From: Panacagrimonas sp963975245
GTDB lineage: Bacteria; Pseudomonadota; Gammaproteobacteria; Nevskiales; Nevskiaceae
Length of the DNA stretch: 64,000 nucleotides
Direction: 5' to 3'
Assembly (NCBI GenBank): GCA_963975245.1
Contig: CAXBFJ010000006.1
Span: 197,087 to 261,086, forward strand
The notes below the pieces were generated by a model. It saw nothing but the letters and a program-made list of their open reading frames with translations, searched no databases and had not been told where the DNA came from. Position numbers and translations under genes: made by a program. Every line of letters begins with the position of its first letter. Positions within the stretch are counted from its first letter, which is position 1. Below are positions 8,910-17,317 of this stretch, piece after piece.

Positions 8910-11666
8910 ATGAGCATCCGAGGACACTTCGACGGAATCGACGGCATCAAGGCGACGGGTTGGGCTCAGGACAGCCGTCATCCAGAAAAGCGCCTCATGG
9001 TGGAACTTCGTGAAGGTGAAGAAGTGCTCGCACGCGCCGAAGCGACCCGGTTTCGTGCCGATCTGAAGCAGGCGGATATTGGTGACGGCGCGCACGGTTT
9101 CCAGATTCCGCTGCCGGCGAGTTTGTACGATGGGCAGACCCACACGCTGAGCATCGTTGCCGAAGGTAAGTCCACTCTCGACCCAGGAAACATCGAGTTC
9201 CAATCCGGTGCTCCGCGGCAATGCCAGAGCCTGGACCTGCGCGGCACATCCATTGTCGTGAGTCTGGATGCGGCAGATGCGGGCGAGAAGCCCGCTCGCT
9301 ATCAGGTATGGGAAGGGCTGCGCAAAGTTCTTGAGGCGGTAGAGTCGGTGGACGACGACGGACAAATCGTCCTGCAACTTCCATCCGACGTTCTCGATGG
9401 CATGCCCCATCGCTTTTCCGTACTTGTTTCGGAGCCCGCTTGCCGACTCGGTGAGATCGCAGTGATCACACCATCGCTGAAGCATGTCAGCGACATCAGC
9501 GCCTCGGAGGCCACCTCCACTGATTCAGGTCAGTTGAGCGCGATCTCTGGATTTCGTTACGAGTCCTTGCGCAGGGGGCTCGCTCGTGCTGTGGAACATA
9601 CCCGGGAAGAAGGTTTGAGCACGGTATTGAAGCGTTTGCTGGCCGCGCACGAACAGGTGGTGCGCGGGTTTTCCGGCAAACCAGCGGGCTATGAAACACT
9701 GACATTTCCTGTGCACAAGCAGCCAGACGTTTCGATCGTCATGCCGGTGCACAACAAGTTCTCGGTGACGTACAACGGGCTTGCATCGCTGCTGCTGGCC
9801 AATAACGATCATTCGTTTGAAGTCATCCTTGTGGACGACGGCTCCACGGACGAGACGCTCAAGGCTGCAAAGATTTTTCAGGGTGTGAATCTGGTCCGTC
9901 ACGATCAGGCACAGGGATTCCTGCGTAGCTGCAATGATGGTGCCAGCCGCGCGAAAGGGCGGTACGTCCTGTTGCTAAATAATGATGTTGAGGTCAGTGA
10001 CCGCTGGATAGATGAGTTGATCTGGCCATTCGACAACTTTGAGGATGTTGGCCTGACCGGGTCGAAGCTACTGTATCCGGACGGTCGCCTGCAGGAAGCC
10101 GGTGGCATTGTCTGGGGCAGCGGAGCACCTTGGAACTACGGTCGAAACGGAAATCCGGCTGATCCTCGCTATTCGTATACCCGCCAGGTCGATTACCTCT
10201 CGGGGGCGTCCATCATGATTCCGCGAGAATTCTGGGAAGAGCTCGGCGGATTTGACGAAGACTTCGTGCCGGCTTATTACGAAGATACTGACTTGGCATT
10301 TCGTGTGCGCCAGGCCGGACGCAAGTCGGTGTTTGCCGCGCTGTCTCAGGTCGTTCACTTCGAAGGTGTCAGCAGCGGGACGGACACAGGTTCGGGTATC
10401 AAGAAGTATCAGAAGCTCAACGAACCGAAATTCCGCTCTCGCTGGGCCAAGGAATATCGTCGTAACGGAATCGAAGGGCGCGAGCCGGATATCGCCAAGG
10501 ATCGCAATGTCTATCGGCGAGTGCTCATGTTGGACTCGCAGGTGCCGGCGCCGGATAAGGACGCGGGAAGCTACGCAGCCATCCAGGAAATCCGTCTGCT
10601 GCAAAGCCTCGGATTCAAAGTGACCTTTGCCGTCGAATCCCTGGCTCACGAAGGGAAGAATACGCAGGCATTGCAACGCATGGGTGTGGAATGCCTCTAT
10701 GGTCCTTACTACACGTCACTGGAGCATGTGCTGCGGCAACGTGGCGGCGAATTTGACCTTGTCTACGTGACTCGTCATTCGGTCGCGTCAAAAATTATTT
10801 CTGCGGTCCGCAAGTTTGCTCCACAGGCTCGCATCCTGTTCAACAACGCCGATCTTCATTTTCTTCGTGAGATGCGGGCAGCCATTGCAGCCGATGACAA
10901 GATTGCCAAGAAGCATGCCGAAAAGACGCGCAAGAAAGAGTTGCGCGTCATGAGTCAGGTGGACCTGGTCCTGTCCTACAACGAGGTGGAACACGCTGTC
11001 ATTCTGAGCCACAACATGGACTCGACCGTCGTGGCCAAATGTCCCTGGGTAGTTGATTCAAGTACGGATGTACCTGCGTTTTCGCAGCGGCGTGATATCG
11101 CATTCCTGGGTGGATATGGGCATCCCCCCAATGTGGAAGCTGTTCGCTACTTCGCCTTGGAGGTCATGCCCTTGTTGCGACGACGCATGCCGGATGTACG
11201 ATTCCTGATTTACGGCAGCAACGTGCCGGGTGAGATCGAATCACTTGCAGACGAAGATGTCCTGATCAAAGGGTTTGTCGAAGACGTTGCCGAGGTCTAC
11301 AACAGTTGTCGCGTATTCATTGCCTGTCTGCTCAGTGGCGCGGGGATCAAAGGCAAGGTGATTGGTGCCCTTGCCAGTGGTGTGCCCAGCGTGCTGTCTC
11401 AGATTGCTGCGGAGGGGACCGGCATCCGTGATGGCGTCGAAGCGCTGATTGCCAGAACACCGGAGCAATGGGTATCGCAGATTGAATCGCTGTATTCGAA
11501 TGAAAAGAATTGGTCAGAGATGTCTCGCGCTGCAATGCGCTATGCCGACACGCAGTATTCCTTCAGAGCCGGGCAGCAGGTGATGAAAGAGGCTTTGGAA
11601 AAAGTAGGTGTTCATGCTGAGCCAGACTTTGCCACCCTGTATTCGGCAAGTGCCTCTCCGCGATGA
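8910..11666 (+). CDS. Multidomain glycosyltransferase (accessory domain + GT2 + GT4)
   Basis: The 918-residue protein has three parts. Residues 1-95 form a small beta-rich domain (GHFDGIDGIKATGWAQDS ... IGDGAHGF) of a type often found attached to glycan-modifying enzymes. From about 270 comes a GT2 (GT-A) domain with DVSIVMPVHN, VDDGSTDE and LLLNNDVEV. From about 730 comes a GT4 (GT-B) domain with FLGGYGHPPN and GIKGKVIGALASGVPS. It probably adds two successive sugars to a growing glycan; donors are unknown. No membrane segment is seen. It overlaps the next gene by ATGA, so the two are translationally coupled. Confidence 0.87.
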   Translation: MSIRGHFDGIDGIKATGWAQDSRHPEKRLMVELREGEEVLARAEATRFRADLKQADIGDGAHGFQIPLPASLYDGQTHTLSIVAEGKSTLDPGNIEFQSGAPRQCQSLDLRGTSIVVSLDAADAGEKPARYQVWEGLRKVLEAVESVDDDGQIVLQLPSDVLDGMPHRFSVLVSEPACRLGEIAVITPSLKHVSDISASEATSTDSGQLSAISGFRYESLRRGLARAVEHTREEGLSTVLKRLLAAHEQVVRGFSGKPAGYETLTFPVHKQPDVSIVMPVHNKFSVTYNGLASLLLANNDHSFEVILVDDGSTDETLKAAKIFQGVNLVRHDQAQGFLRSCNDGASRAKGRYVLLLNNDVEVSDRWIDELIWPFDNFEDVGLTGSKLLYPDGRLQEAGGIVWGSGAPWNYGRNGNPADPRYSYTRQVDYLSGASIMIPREFWEELGGFDEDFVPAYYEDTDLAFRVRQAGRKSVFAALSQVVHFEGVSSGTDTGSGIKKYQKLNEPKFRSRWAKEYRRNGIEGREPDIAKDRNVYRRVLMLDSQVPAPDKDAGSYAAIQEIRLLQSLGFKVTFAVESLAHEGKNTQALQRMGVECLYGPYYTSLEHVLRQRGGEFDLVYVTRHSVASKIISAVRKFAPQARILFNNADLHFLREMRAAIAADDKIAKKHAEKTRKKELRVMSQVDLVLSYNEVEHAVILSHNMDSTVVAKCPWVVDSSTDVPAFSQRRDIAFLGGYGHPPNVEAVRYFALEVMPLLRRRMPDVRFLIYGSNVPGEIESLADEDVLIKGFVEDVAEVYNSCRVFIACLLSGAGIKGKVIGALASGVPSVLSQIAAEGTGIRDGVEALIARTPEQWVSQIESLYSNEKNWSEMSRAAMRYADTQYSFRAGQQVMKEALEKVGVHAEPDFATLYSASASPR

Positions 11667-12448
11667 TTATGGAAAGTCGGAATGAGCCTGATTCAGCAGG
11701 CAAGACCCCACGTTTCCTTTTGGTCCACTATCACCTGTTCAAGAATGCAGGTACCTCAGTCGACAGAGCGCTGAAAGCCTTGTTTGGAGCCGACTGGGCC
11801 TCCTTTGAAGCTGATTCAGGAGACGGGGCACTTTCTCCGGAGGTGTTGGGCTCACTGATTGCTGACAGCCTTGGCCTCAAGGCGGTTTCGTCGCATACCG
11901 CGCAGATTAAGCCAGCTGCCCTAGAGGGCTTCGAGGTGCTGCCGATCATATTCGTCCGCCATCCGATAGATCGCATCAAGTCTGCTTACGAGTTTGAACG
12001 CCAGCAGGATGCCCAGACTCTGGGTGCCAAGCTCGCAAAGGAACTGAGCTTCAGATCCTATACAGAGCATTTTGTGCGCAGGAGCAAGGGCCGGAATTTC
12101 AGGAGTTTTCAGACCTTCCGAATCGCTCACGCGTCGGTCCGCAATGACCTACCAGAAATTGAGCGAGCACTCGATGCACTGGACGTATTGCCTTTCATGG
12201 GCGTCGTAGAAAATTATGAGGCGTCAATGGCCAGATTGGAGACGCTTGCACAAGCTTTCATTCCCGGCATCAAGTTTCCCGTCATGAAAGCCAATGCAGG
12301 GAGTCGGCGCGCACCCTTGTCCGAGCGCCTTGATGCCATTCGAGAAGATCTCGGTGCCGAGCTTTATGCGGATGCCTGCAATGCAAATCTGGCCGATATG
12401 CTGATCTGGGAACGCGCCAGGCGCTTGCTGGCCTCACCCTCCTCGTGA
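11663..12448 (+). CDS. Sulfotransferase-family protein
   Basis: The 261-residue protein carries the two PAPS-binding motifs of the carbohydrate sulfotransferase fold: VHYHLFKNAGTSVD at residues 21-34 (5'-phosphosulfate loop) and FVRHPIDRIKSAYEFE at 97-112 (3'-phosphate site). The pattern resembles the HS2ST-like 'Sulfotransferase_2' group. It should move sulfate from PAPS to a hydroxyl of a sugar. The start overlaps the upstream glycosyltransferase by 4 bases (ATGA); a second ATG two codons later is also possible. Its C-terminal half resembles the second, degenerate half of the protein at 36812-38671. Confidence 0.8.
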   Translation: MIMESRNEPDSAGKTPRFLLVHYHLFKNAGTSVDRALKALFGADWASFEADSGDGALSPEVLGSLIADSLGLKAVSSHTAQIKPAALEGFEVLPIIFVRHPIDRIKSAYEFERQQDAQTLGAKLAKELSFRSYTEHFVRRSKGRNFRSFQTFRIAHASVRNDLPEIERALDALDVLPFMGVVENYEASMARLETLAQAFIPGIKFPVMKANAGSRRAPLSERLDAIREDLGAELYADACNANLADMLIWERARRLLASPSS

Positions 12449-12532
12449 TGCGGCTGTCCCGATTAGATTCGGCGCGGACGAAAAGGCTGAATCCCTGTCG
12501 TTTGTCTCGACATTTGCACCAGGAGATGACAC

Positions 12533-13486
12533 TTGAAGATTGATGGCGACAAGGCTTTGCAGAATGCATTTCGGATCAAGCCCATGCATCGCTATCCCGG
12601 TCTCCAGGATCAGCAGCGGTCTCGGGATGGCTTGCTCTTCCCGTCATTGAAGCCGAGCTTTTCGCTGTCCAGGGGCGCGCGGGTATTCACGCTTGGTTCC
12701 TGTTTTGCGCGAAATGTGGAAGAAGTTCTGGCCGGAGAATTTGAACTGCCCGCCATGCGATTCAAGGCGCCAAAGACGGAATGGAAGTTCCGGCCTAATG
12801 GTCTTCTCAATGAATACAATCCCGCGGCGATGTCGCAGAGACTCCTCTGGGCTGCGAACGGTCAGAATATTGCGGACATGGATTGTGCGCTCGCCGGTTC
12901 TGATGATGACTGCATAGATCTGCTGCTTGCTGGAGGCTCTGCTGTTACCCGGTCAAGGGCGCTGGAGCGAAGGCGGGAGATTGATCAGATATATGCAGAT
13001 CTGCCAGGCAGTGAGGTACTGATTCTGACCCTGGGTATGACTGAATGCTGGTATGACACCGAGCAGAAGGTGCATCTCAACAGGGGGCCATTGCCCGCCA
13101 TGGTCAGGGCAGAACCCAAGCGCTATCGCTTTGAGCGTCTGGATGTGGGCGAAAGTTACCTGATGCTTGAAAAAGGCATCGACGCTGCCCTGTCTGCAGG
13201 TCTGAAACGCGTTCTGTTGACGGTTTCACCTGTGCCTTTGCAATCTACCTTCTCGGGTGACGACTGCGTGATGGCCAATCAGTTTTCCAAGTCGGTGCTG
13301 AGAATTGTCGCTGATCGCCTGCGACGCAGATTTGTCGGTCGCCTGGATTACTTTCCGAGCTACGAGATTGCATTGTCGGGTGGGCTTTCCGCGTTTGGAG
13401 ACGATCACGTACACGTCAGGCCGGACATTGTCCGGCAGATTGTCGAGTATCTGTGTGCGAGCTACATCAAATCCGACCGCGTCTGA
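12533..13486 (+). CDS. GSCFA-domain protein (SGNH-hydrolase-like)
   Basis: The 317-residue protein has the family-naming motif within FTLGSCFARN near residue 55. The serine of GSCF is the presumed nucleophile, as in SGNH/GDSL esterases. A possible catalytic Asp-His pair lies in GDDHVHVRP near the end. The TTG start at 12533 is chosen because AGGAG stands 7 bases before it. GSCFA proteins are poorly characterised and occur in glycan loci; removal or transfer of acyl groups is a reasonable guess only. A second GSCFA gene lies at 31897 and also begins with TTG. Confidence 0.8.
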   Translation: MKIDGDKALQNAFRIKPMHRYPGLQDQQRSRDGLLFPSLKPSFSLSRGARVFTLGSCFARNVEEVLAGEFELPAMRFKAPKTEWKFRPNGLLNEYNPAAMSQRLLWAANGQNIADMDCALAGSDDDCIDLLLAGGSAVTRSRALERRREIDQIYADLPGSEVLILTLGMTECWYDTEQKVHLNRGPLPAMVRAEPKRYRFERLDVGESYLMLEKGIDAALSAGLKRVLLTVSPVPLQSTFSGDDCVMANQFSKSVLRIVADRLRRRFVGRLDYFPSYEIALSGGLSAFGDDHVHVRPDIVRQIVEYLCASYIKSDRV

Positions 13487-13525
13487 TCGGATCAAGAGCG
13501 TCTTAATCCTGGCGGCTTCTAGTGC

Positions 13526-14821
13526 TCACACGAAATGTGCCCGAGCAGTGAAGCCTTGCGGTTGATGGCTGACGAGCGGGATGCTTGCCACATACGCTGT
13601 GGTCCTCAAATCCGCTGGCAAGGGTTTTCTGATCTTGGCGAATATTCTGCTGACATGGGTTTCGGAGCCAGCCGCCTCGTCTGGCGCCGCAAGTGCCATC
13701 AAAAACCAGTCAAGGCTGAACAGCAGGCCATGGGTGTCCACGATCTCTAGGAGTTTCGCGGCGCCGCGTCGCGACAGGATGTAGCCATCAGCTCCAGGTG
13801 CGCGTGTCTCAGGAGGCAAGCCTTTCAGGGATTCTGCCAAAGGGAGGAACCGCTGCTGCAGGGGTGTATGCCGATACCAGTCCGGATTGGCCCGATCATT
13901 GACGAAGCAGTAGTCGTAGTCCGCCGGAATGATGCTCGATACTTCGGCAAGATCGAAGTCGTACATGGGCAGTCCATCGTCTTCCAGGACCAGCACATGA
14001 TCCGCAGCCCCCTTTGCGATTTTCTCCCAAACGCCGACGTGCGACAGGCAACAACCAACAGCATTGGTCGCGCAGTTCCAGCGAAAGATTCGTTTGTAGA
14101 GCACTTCGGGTACCGATGCGCCAAACACCCCGCTGTGCCGATCAATGGCGCAGCCCAACTCCGCGTAAGATGCGCGCGCTCCTCGAATGCGATGCGAATC
14201 GCGATCAAGATTGATGCAGATGGCCTGTGTGCCAAGCTCCGCATCGCTGACTCGGCTTCTGCGGCTGAGAGTACGCAGTGCATTGGCATTCGCAAGGAGA
14301 CCAGCAAGTTCTCCCGTACTCTCTTGCTGCACGATGGACAGTGCTAGCAGGGTATCAACGGTGTCCCAGGCGCGATAACTCAGCGCCTGTCTCAGCACCG
14401 TGATAGCGGTTTCCCGATCATTGACCGGGAGCATGCATGCCAATTCCTTGCGCGCGGCGTCCAGTGATCCGGTACGAAACAGCGCTTTGCTCATCTGAAT
14501 GCGAGCACGAACCGAATTGGGATAGGTTTCCAGCACAGCCCGGAGAATGTCCAGAATGGCCGTCGTGTTGTCATCCTGAATCAAGGTGTCACACACTGGT
14601 CCCACCAGCGCGTTAGCTGCCCCCTGACTGCGCGACAAGGCTTTCGATACGCAAATTCGGAGCGTGGTTTCGCAAGCTTCTGGGGTAGGGGCGAAACGGC
14701 GAACCGCCGCCGTCAACTGGCGCCAGAAGGGTGTTTGGGAATAGGGTCGCAGAACCGCGTCGTCGAACCTGCCGTCAAGAATCATTCTGGCGGCGAGCAG
14801 TGGATCGGGCTCAGCAGACAT
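13526..14821 (-). CDS. Glycosyltransferase family 25 protein
   Basis: The C-terminal half of this 431-residue protein matches the LPS-type GT25 family: INLDRDSHR, the conserved GCCLSHVGVWEKI stretch, and the VLVLEDDG acidic motif expected to bind the metal-sugar nucleotide. The N-terminal 170 residues are helical and TPR-like. GT25 enzymes often add galactose or glucose to LPS core or protein. CAGGAA precedes the ATG at 14821. It is the last gene of a five-gene minus-strand run from 19862. Confidence 0.85.
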   Translation of the reverse strand: MSAEPDPLLAARMILDGRFDDAVLRPYSQTPFWRQLTAAVRRFAPTPEACETTLRICVSKALSRSQGAANALVGPVCDTLIQDDNTTAILDILRAVLETYPNSVRARIQMSKALFRTGSLDAARKELACMLPVNDRETAITVLRQALSYRAWDTVDTLLALSIVQQESTGELAGLLANANALRTLSRRSRVSDAELGTQAICINLDRDSHRIRGARASYAELGCAIDRHSGVFGASVPEVLYKRIFRWNCATNAVGCCLSHVGVWEKIAKGAADHVLVLEDDGLPMYDFDLAEVSSIIPADYDYCFVNDRANPDWYRHTPLQQRFLPLAESLKGLPPETRAPGADGYILSRRGAAKLLEIVDTHGLLFSLDWFLMALAAPDEAAGSETHVSRIFAKIRKPLPADLRTTAYVASIPLVSHQPQGFTARAHFV

Positions 14822-14862
14822 TGTGCATTCCTGTGGTGAAAAGCCGACGACGAAAGCGCTGC

Positions 14863-16065
14863 CTAACTGCTCGTCGCCGGTTGACCGATCTGCTCAGCCC
14901 GATCCTGGTTCCATGCCGACACGCAGGGAATTTTGCTCAGATCGCAAAGGTGCGCGTACTTCCGGGCGATGTCAGTAATCTCGTCGAGCAGGCCATCTTC
15001 GAGCACGATGGGCTCAAGGCCATCGGAGAGGAAGCTGTCGTTGACTACGTGCAGTTCATTCTCATCGGCTTCATTGCGCGGGTTGGGGACCAGGGCAACT
15101 TCGGCGTTGGTCAGCCTGGATACCAGCTTGGCCAGATCGCGGACCCGATGGGTCTCGGTCATCTGGTTGTAGATCTTGACTCGATCTCCTTTTTGCGGCG
15201 CGTTTTGCAAGGCGATTTCGATGCACCGCACGGTGTCCTGAATATTGATGAAAGCGCGTGTTTGCCCTCCGGTTCCGTGAACCGTAATCGGGTGCCCAAC
15301 AGCGGCCTGCACCAGGAAGCGGTTCAACACCGTGCCGTAGTCACCGTCATAGTCGAACCGGTTGATCAGGCGATCATCCATCCGCGTTTCGATGGTCTGT
15401 GTGCCCCAGACAATTCCCTGATGCAGGTCAGTGATCCGAAGTTTGTCGTTCTTGCAGTAGAACGCGAACAGCAACTGGTCCTGGGTCTTGGTCAGGTGGT
15501 AGATGCTGCCGGGGTTGCTTGGATACAGAATTTCAGCGTCCTGCCGGTCACCGGCATCCGAGTCGACCGAAATCTTCAGATAACCCTCCGGAATTTTCAT
15601 GCCAGCGGTGCCGTAGCCATAAACGCCCATGGTGCCGAGATGGACCAAGTGTGCGTCGATACCCGTCTCTACCAATGCAGCGAGCAGATTGTTGGTGGCA
15701 TTGACGTTGTTACTGACCGTATAGCGTTTGTGGTAGGAACTCTTCATGGAATACGGCGCGGCACGTTGCTCAGCAAAATGCACTACAGCATCGGGCTTAA
15801 AGCTACGTAGCAGATCCAGCAGGCGAGCATAATTTTCAGCAAGATCGAAACGCACGAACTCAATGCTGTGACCGCTCACTTCCTTCCAGGCTTTCAGTCG
15901 TGCGCCAATAGGCTGAATGGGCGTCAGTGACGCGCACTCCAGTTCGAGGTCAATGGCGCGCCTGGAGAGATTATCAACGATCAGAATATCGTGACCCTGG
16001 TTGGACAGGTGAAGGGCAGTGGGCCAGCCGCAGAAACCGTCACCGCCGAAAATGATGATCTTCAT
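14863..16065 (-). CDS. sqdB: UDP-sulfoquinovose synthase (SqdB/SQD1/Agl3 family)
   Basis: This 400-residue NAD-dependent enzyme keeps the diagnostic SqdB segments: GGDGFCGWPTALHLS (residues 7-21), VDNLSRR, VVHFAEQRAAPYSM (95-107), HLGTMGVYG with Thr145, and the catalytic YHLTK with Tyr189 and Lys193. The tail DQTR-type region reads GTGGQTRAFINIQDTV, as in plant SQD1. The family makes UDP-sulfoquinovose from UDP-glucose and sulfite. No SqdX-type sulfolipid synthase is next to it; its neighbours are glycan genes, so the sugar is likely used in a surface glycan. The ATG at 16065 (MKIIIFGG) is preferred to a TTG four codons upstream. Confidence 0.88.
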   Translation of the reverse strand: MKIIIFGGDGFCGWPTALHLSNQGHDILIVDNLSRRAIDLELECASLTPIQPIGARLKAWKEVSGHSIEFVRFDLAENYARLLDLLRSFKPDAVVHFAEQRAAPYSMKSSYHKRYTVSNNVNATNNLLAALVETGIDAHLVHLGTMGVYGYGTAGMKIPEGYLKISVDSDAGDRQDAEILYPSNPGSIYHLTKTQDQLLFAFYCKNDKLRITDLHQGIVWGTQTIETRMDDRLINRFDYDGDYGTVLNRFLVQAAVGHPITVHGTGGQTRAFINIQDTVRCIEIALQNAPQKGDRVKIYNQMTETHRVRDLAKLVSRLTNAEVALVPNPRNEADENELHVVNDSFLSDGLEPIVLEDGLLDEITDIARKYAHLCDLSKIPCVSAWNQDRAEQIGQPATSS

Positions 16066-16216
16066 GTAATTGTCCAAACTCCGGGAGTACTCATGACAAC
16101 TGAATTAAGGGGCGCCGGTACCGAGCCTTGCAGAGACCCCTCGCTTTCGGTCCGTGGGCTCGCAGGCTCGCATTGCTTTGCCAGCGGCAATGGCACCTGT
16201 AGCGTCGCGAAACAAC

Positions 16217-17233
16217 TTAGCTTCTCGCGGGCAGCTCTCGCTCTAGCGCATCAAGATATTGACTGAACGCTTCGAGTTCCCGTCGATAATATTGCGTATT
16301 CACTTCTTCTTCGCCCGCTGTCTCGTCTGTGTTTGCAAGATGAATTGCGGCTCTGAGTCGTTCTGCCGCTACGGGATGCTCAGGATCCATGGCTACGAGT
16401 TTTCGCAGAAGGCTGGCGGCTTCTTCAAATTCGCTGGAATCAATGAGCGCGTTGGCATCCTCAAGGAGTCGCGTCTTGGTCGCGTCTTGGTGGCCCCGGA
16501 TGAACAGATCGTTGTCGGGGGCTAACAGTTGTGCCTTGGCGTAGCACGCTTCGGACTGTTTCCACTTGAGCTGTTTGCCCAGCACATTGGCCAGACCGTA
16601 GTGCCCCCAGGGGAACTCCGGGTCGATATCGATTGCTGTCATGTACGCAGTCTCTGCGCCGCGTATGTCTTTGTTTCGCAGTCTGGCGTCGCCGAGGCGG
16701 GTGTGAATGACGGCCGATGCCTGGCCATTCTTGATGGCGTCTTCCAGCAACTTGATGGCTTCGGCGATTGAGCCAGAAGCCAGAAGCTTGGAGGCGCCCT
16801 GGACGATCTCATTGAGTTCGCTGCGCTCGGATGGAGTTCGGCTAAGACCTGCGCCAGAAGGCTTTTGCTTCCTTTTCTCAGCCGATATCGCTCGATCAAT
16901 CGTTTCGGAGGGGACAATTCCCTTGCTGCAACCCTGAGCCAAGGTGAATTGTTCCAGTGCATCAGCGTGTTGGCGTTGGCGAGAGAGTGCAACACCCAGG
17001 CCGTAGCGGGCCCAACCGTACTCAGGGTCTTTTGCAATGGCCTCCCGGCAAACCTGTTCTGAGCGCTTTGCATCTCCGGATCGCAGGGCGGCATCGCCCA
17101 GCTTGCAGAGCACCAGAACGTTGCCCGGTGTTTTTTCCAGTTGGGCTTCGCAACTGCGAATGGCGTCCTCGAAACGCTTCTCTGCGATGGCCACGGCGAC
17201 CTGATCTATCGTGCTTTTTACGGAATCTGACAT
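16217..17233 (-). CDS. TPR-repeat protein
   Basis: The 338-residue protein is composed of tetratricopeptide-like helical pairs, for example residues 30-130 and 170-260, each with the typical W/L-G-A-F-P spacing (GDAALRSGDAKRSEQ, then WARYGLGVALSRQ). No signal peptide or catalytic motif is seen. TPR proteins act as scaffolds for complexes. Lying between sqdB and a coiled-coil protein in a minus-strand run, it may organise the glycan enzymes. A small tandem duplication of GTCGCGTCTTG occurs within the gene near 16470. Confidence 0.72.
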   Translation of the reverse strand: MSDSVKSTIDQVAVAIAEKRFEDAIRSCEAQLEKTPGNVLVLCKLGDAALRSGDAKRSEQVCREAIAKDPEYGWARYGLGVALSRQRQHADALEQFTLAQGCSKGIVPSETIDRAISAEKRKQKPSGAGLSRTPSERSELNEIVQGASKLLASGSIAEAIKLLEDAIKNGQASAVIHTRLGDARLRNKDIRGAETAYMTAIDIDPEFPWGHYGLANVLGKQLKWKQSEACYAKAQLLAPDNDLFIRGHQDATKTRLLEDANALIDSSEFEEAASLLRKLVAMDPEHPVAAERLRAAIHLANTDETAGEEEVNTQYYRRELEAFSQYLDALERELPARS

Positions 17234-17317
17234 GTCGTGGTTCTCAGCGTACGGGGGTCGTAGGCAAGCAAACGGCTAGCGTCCGCTTCGTCGCAGTGTT
17301 CTGGGTGAGCAACAGGT

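Noticed and set aside
14731..15810. 359-codon plus-strand frame over the GT25 and sqdB genes
   Set aside because: It lies opposite a clearly conserved SqdB gene and its product has no recognisable domain.
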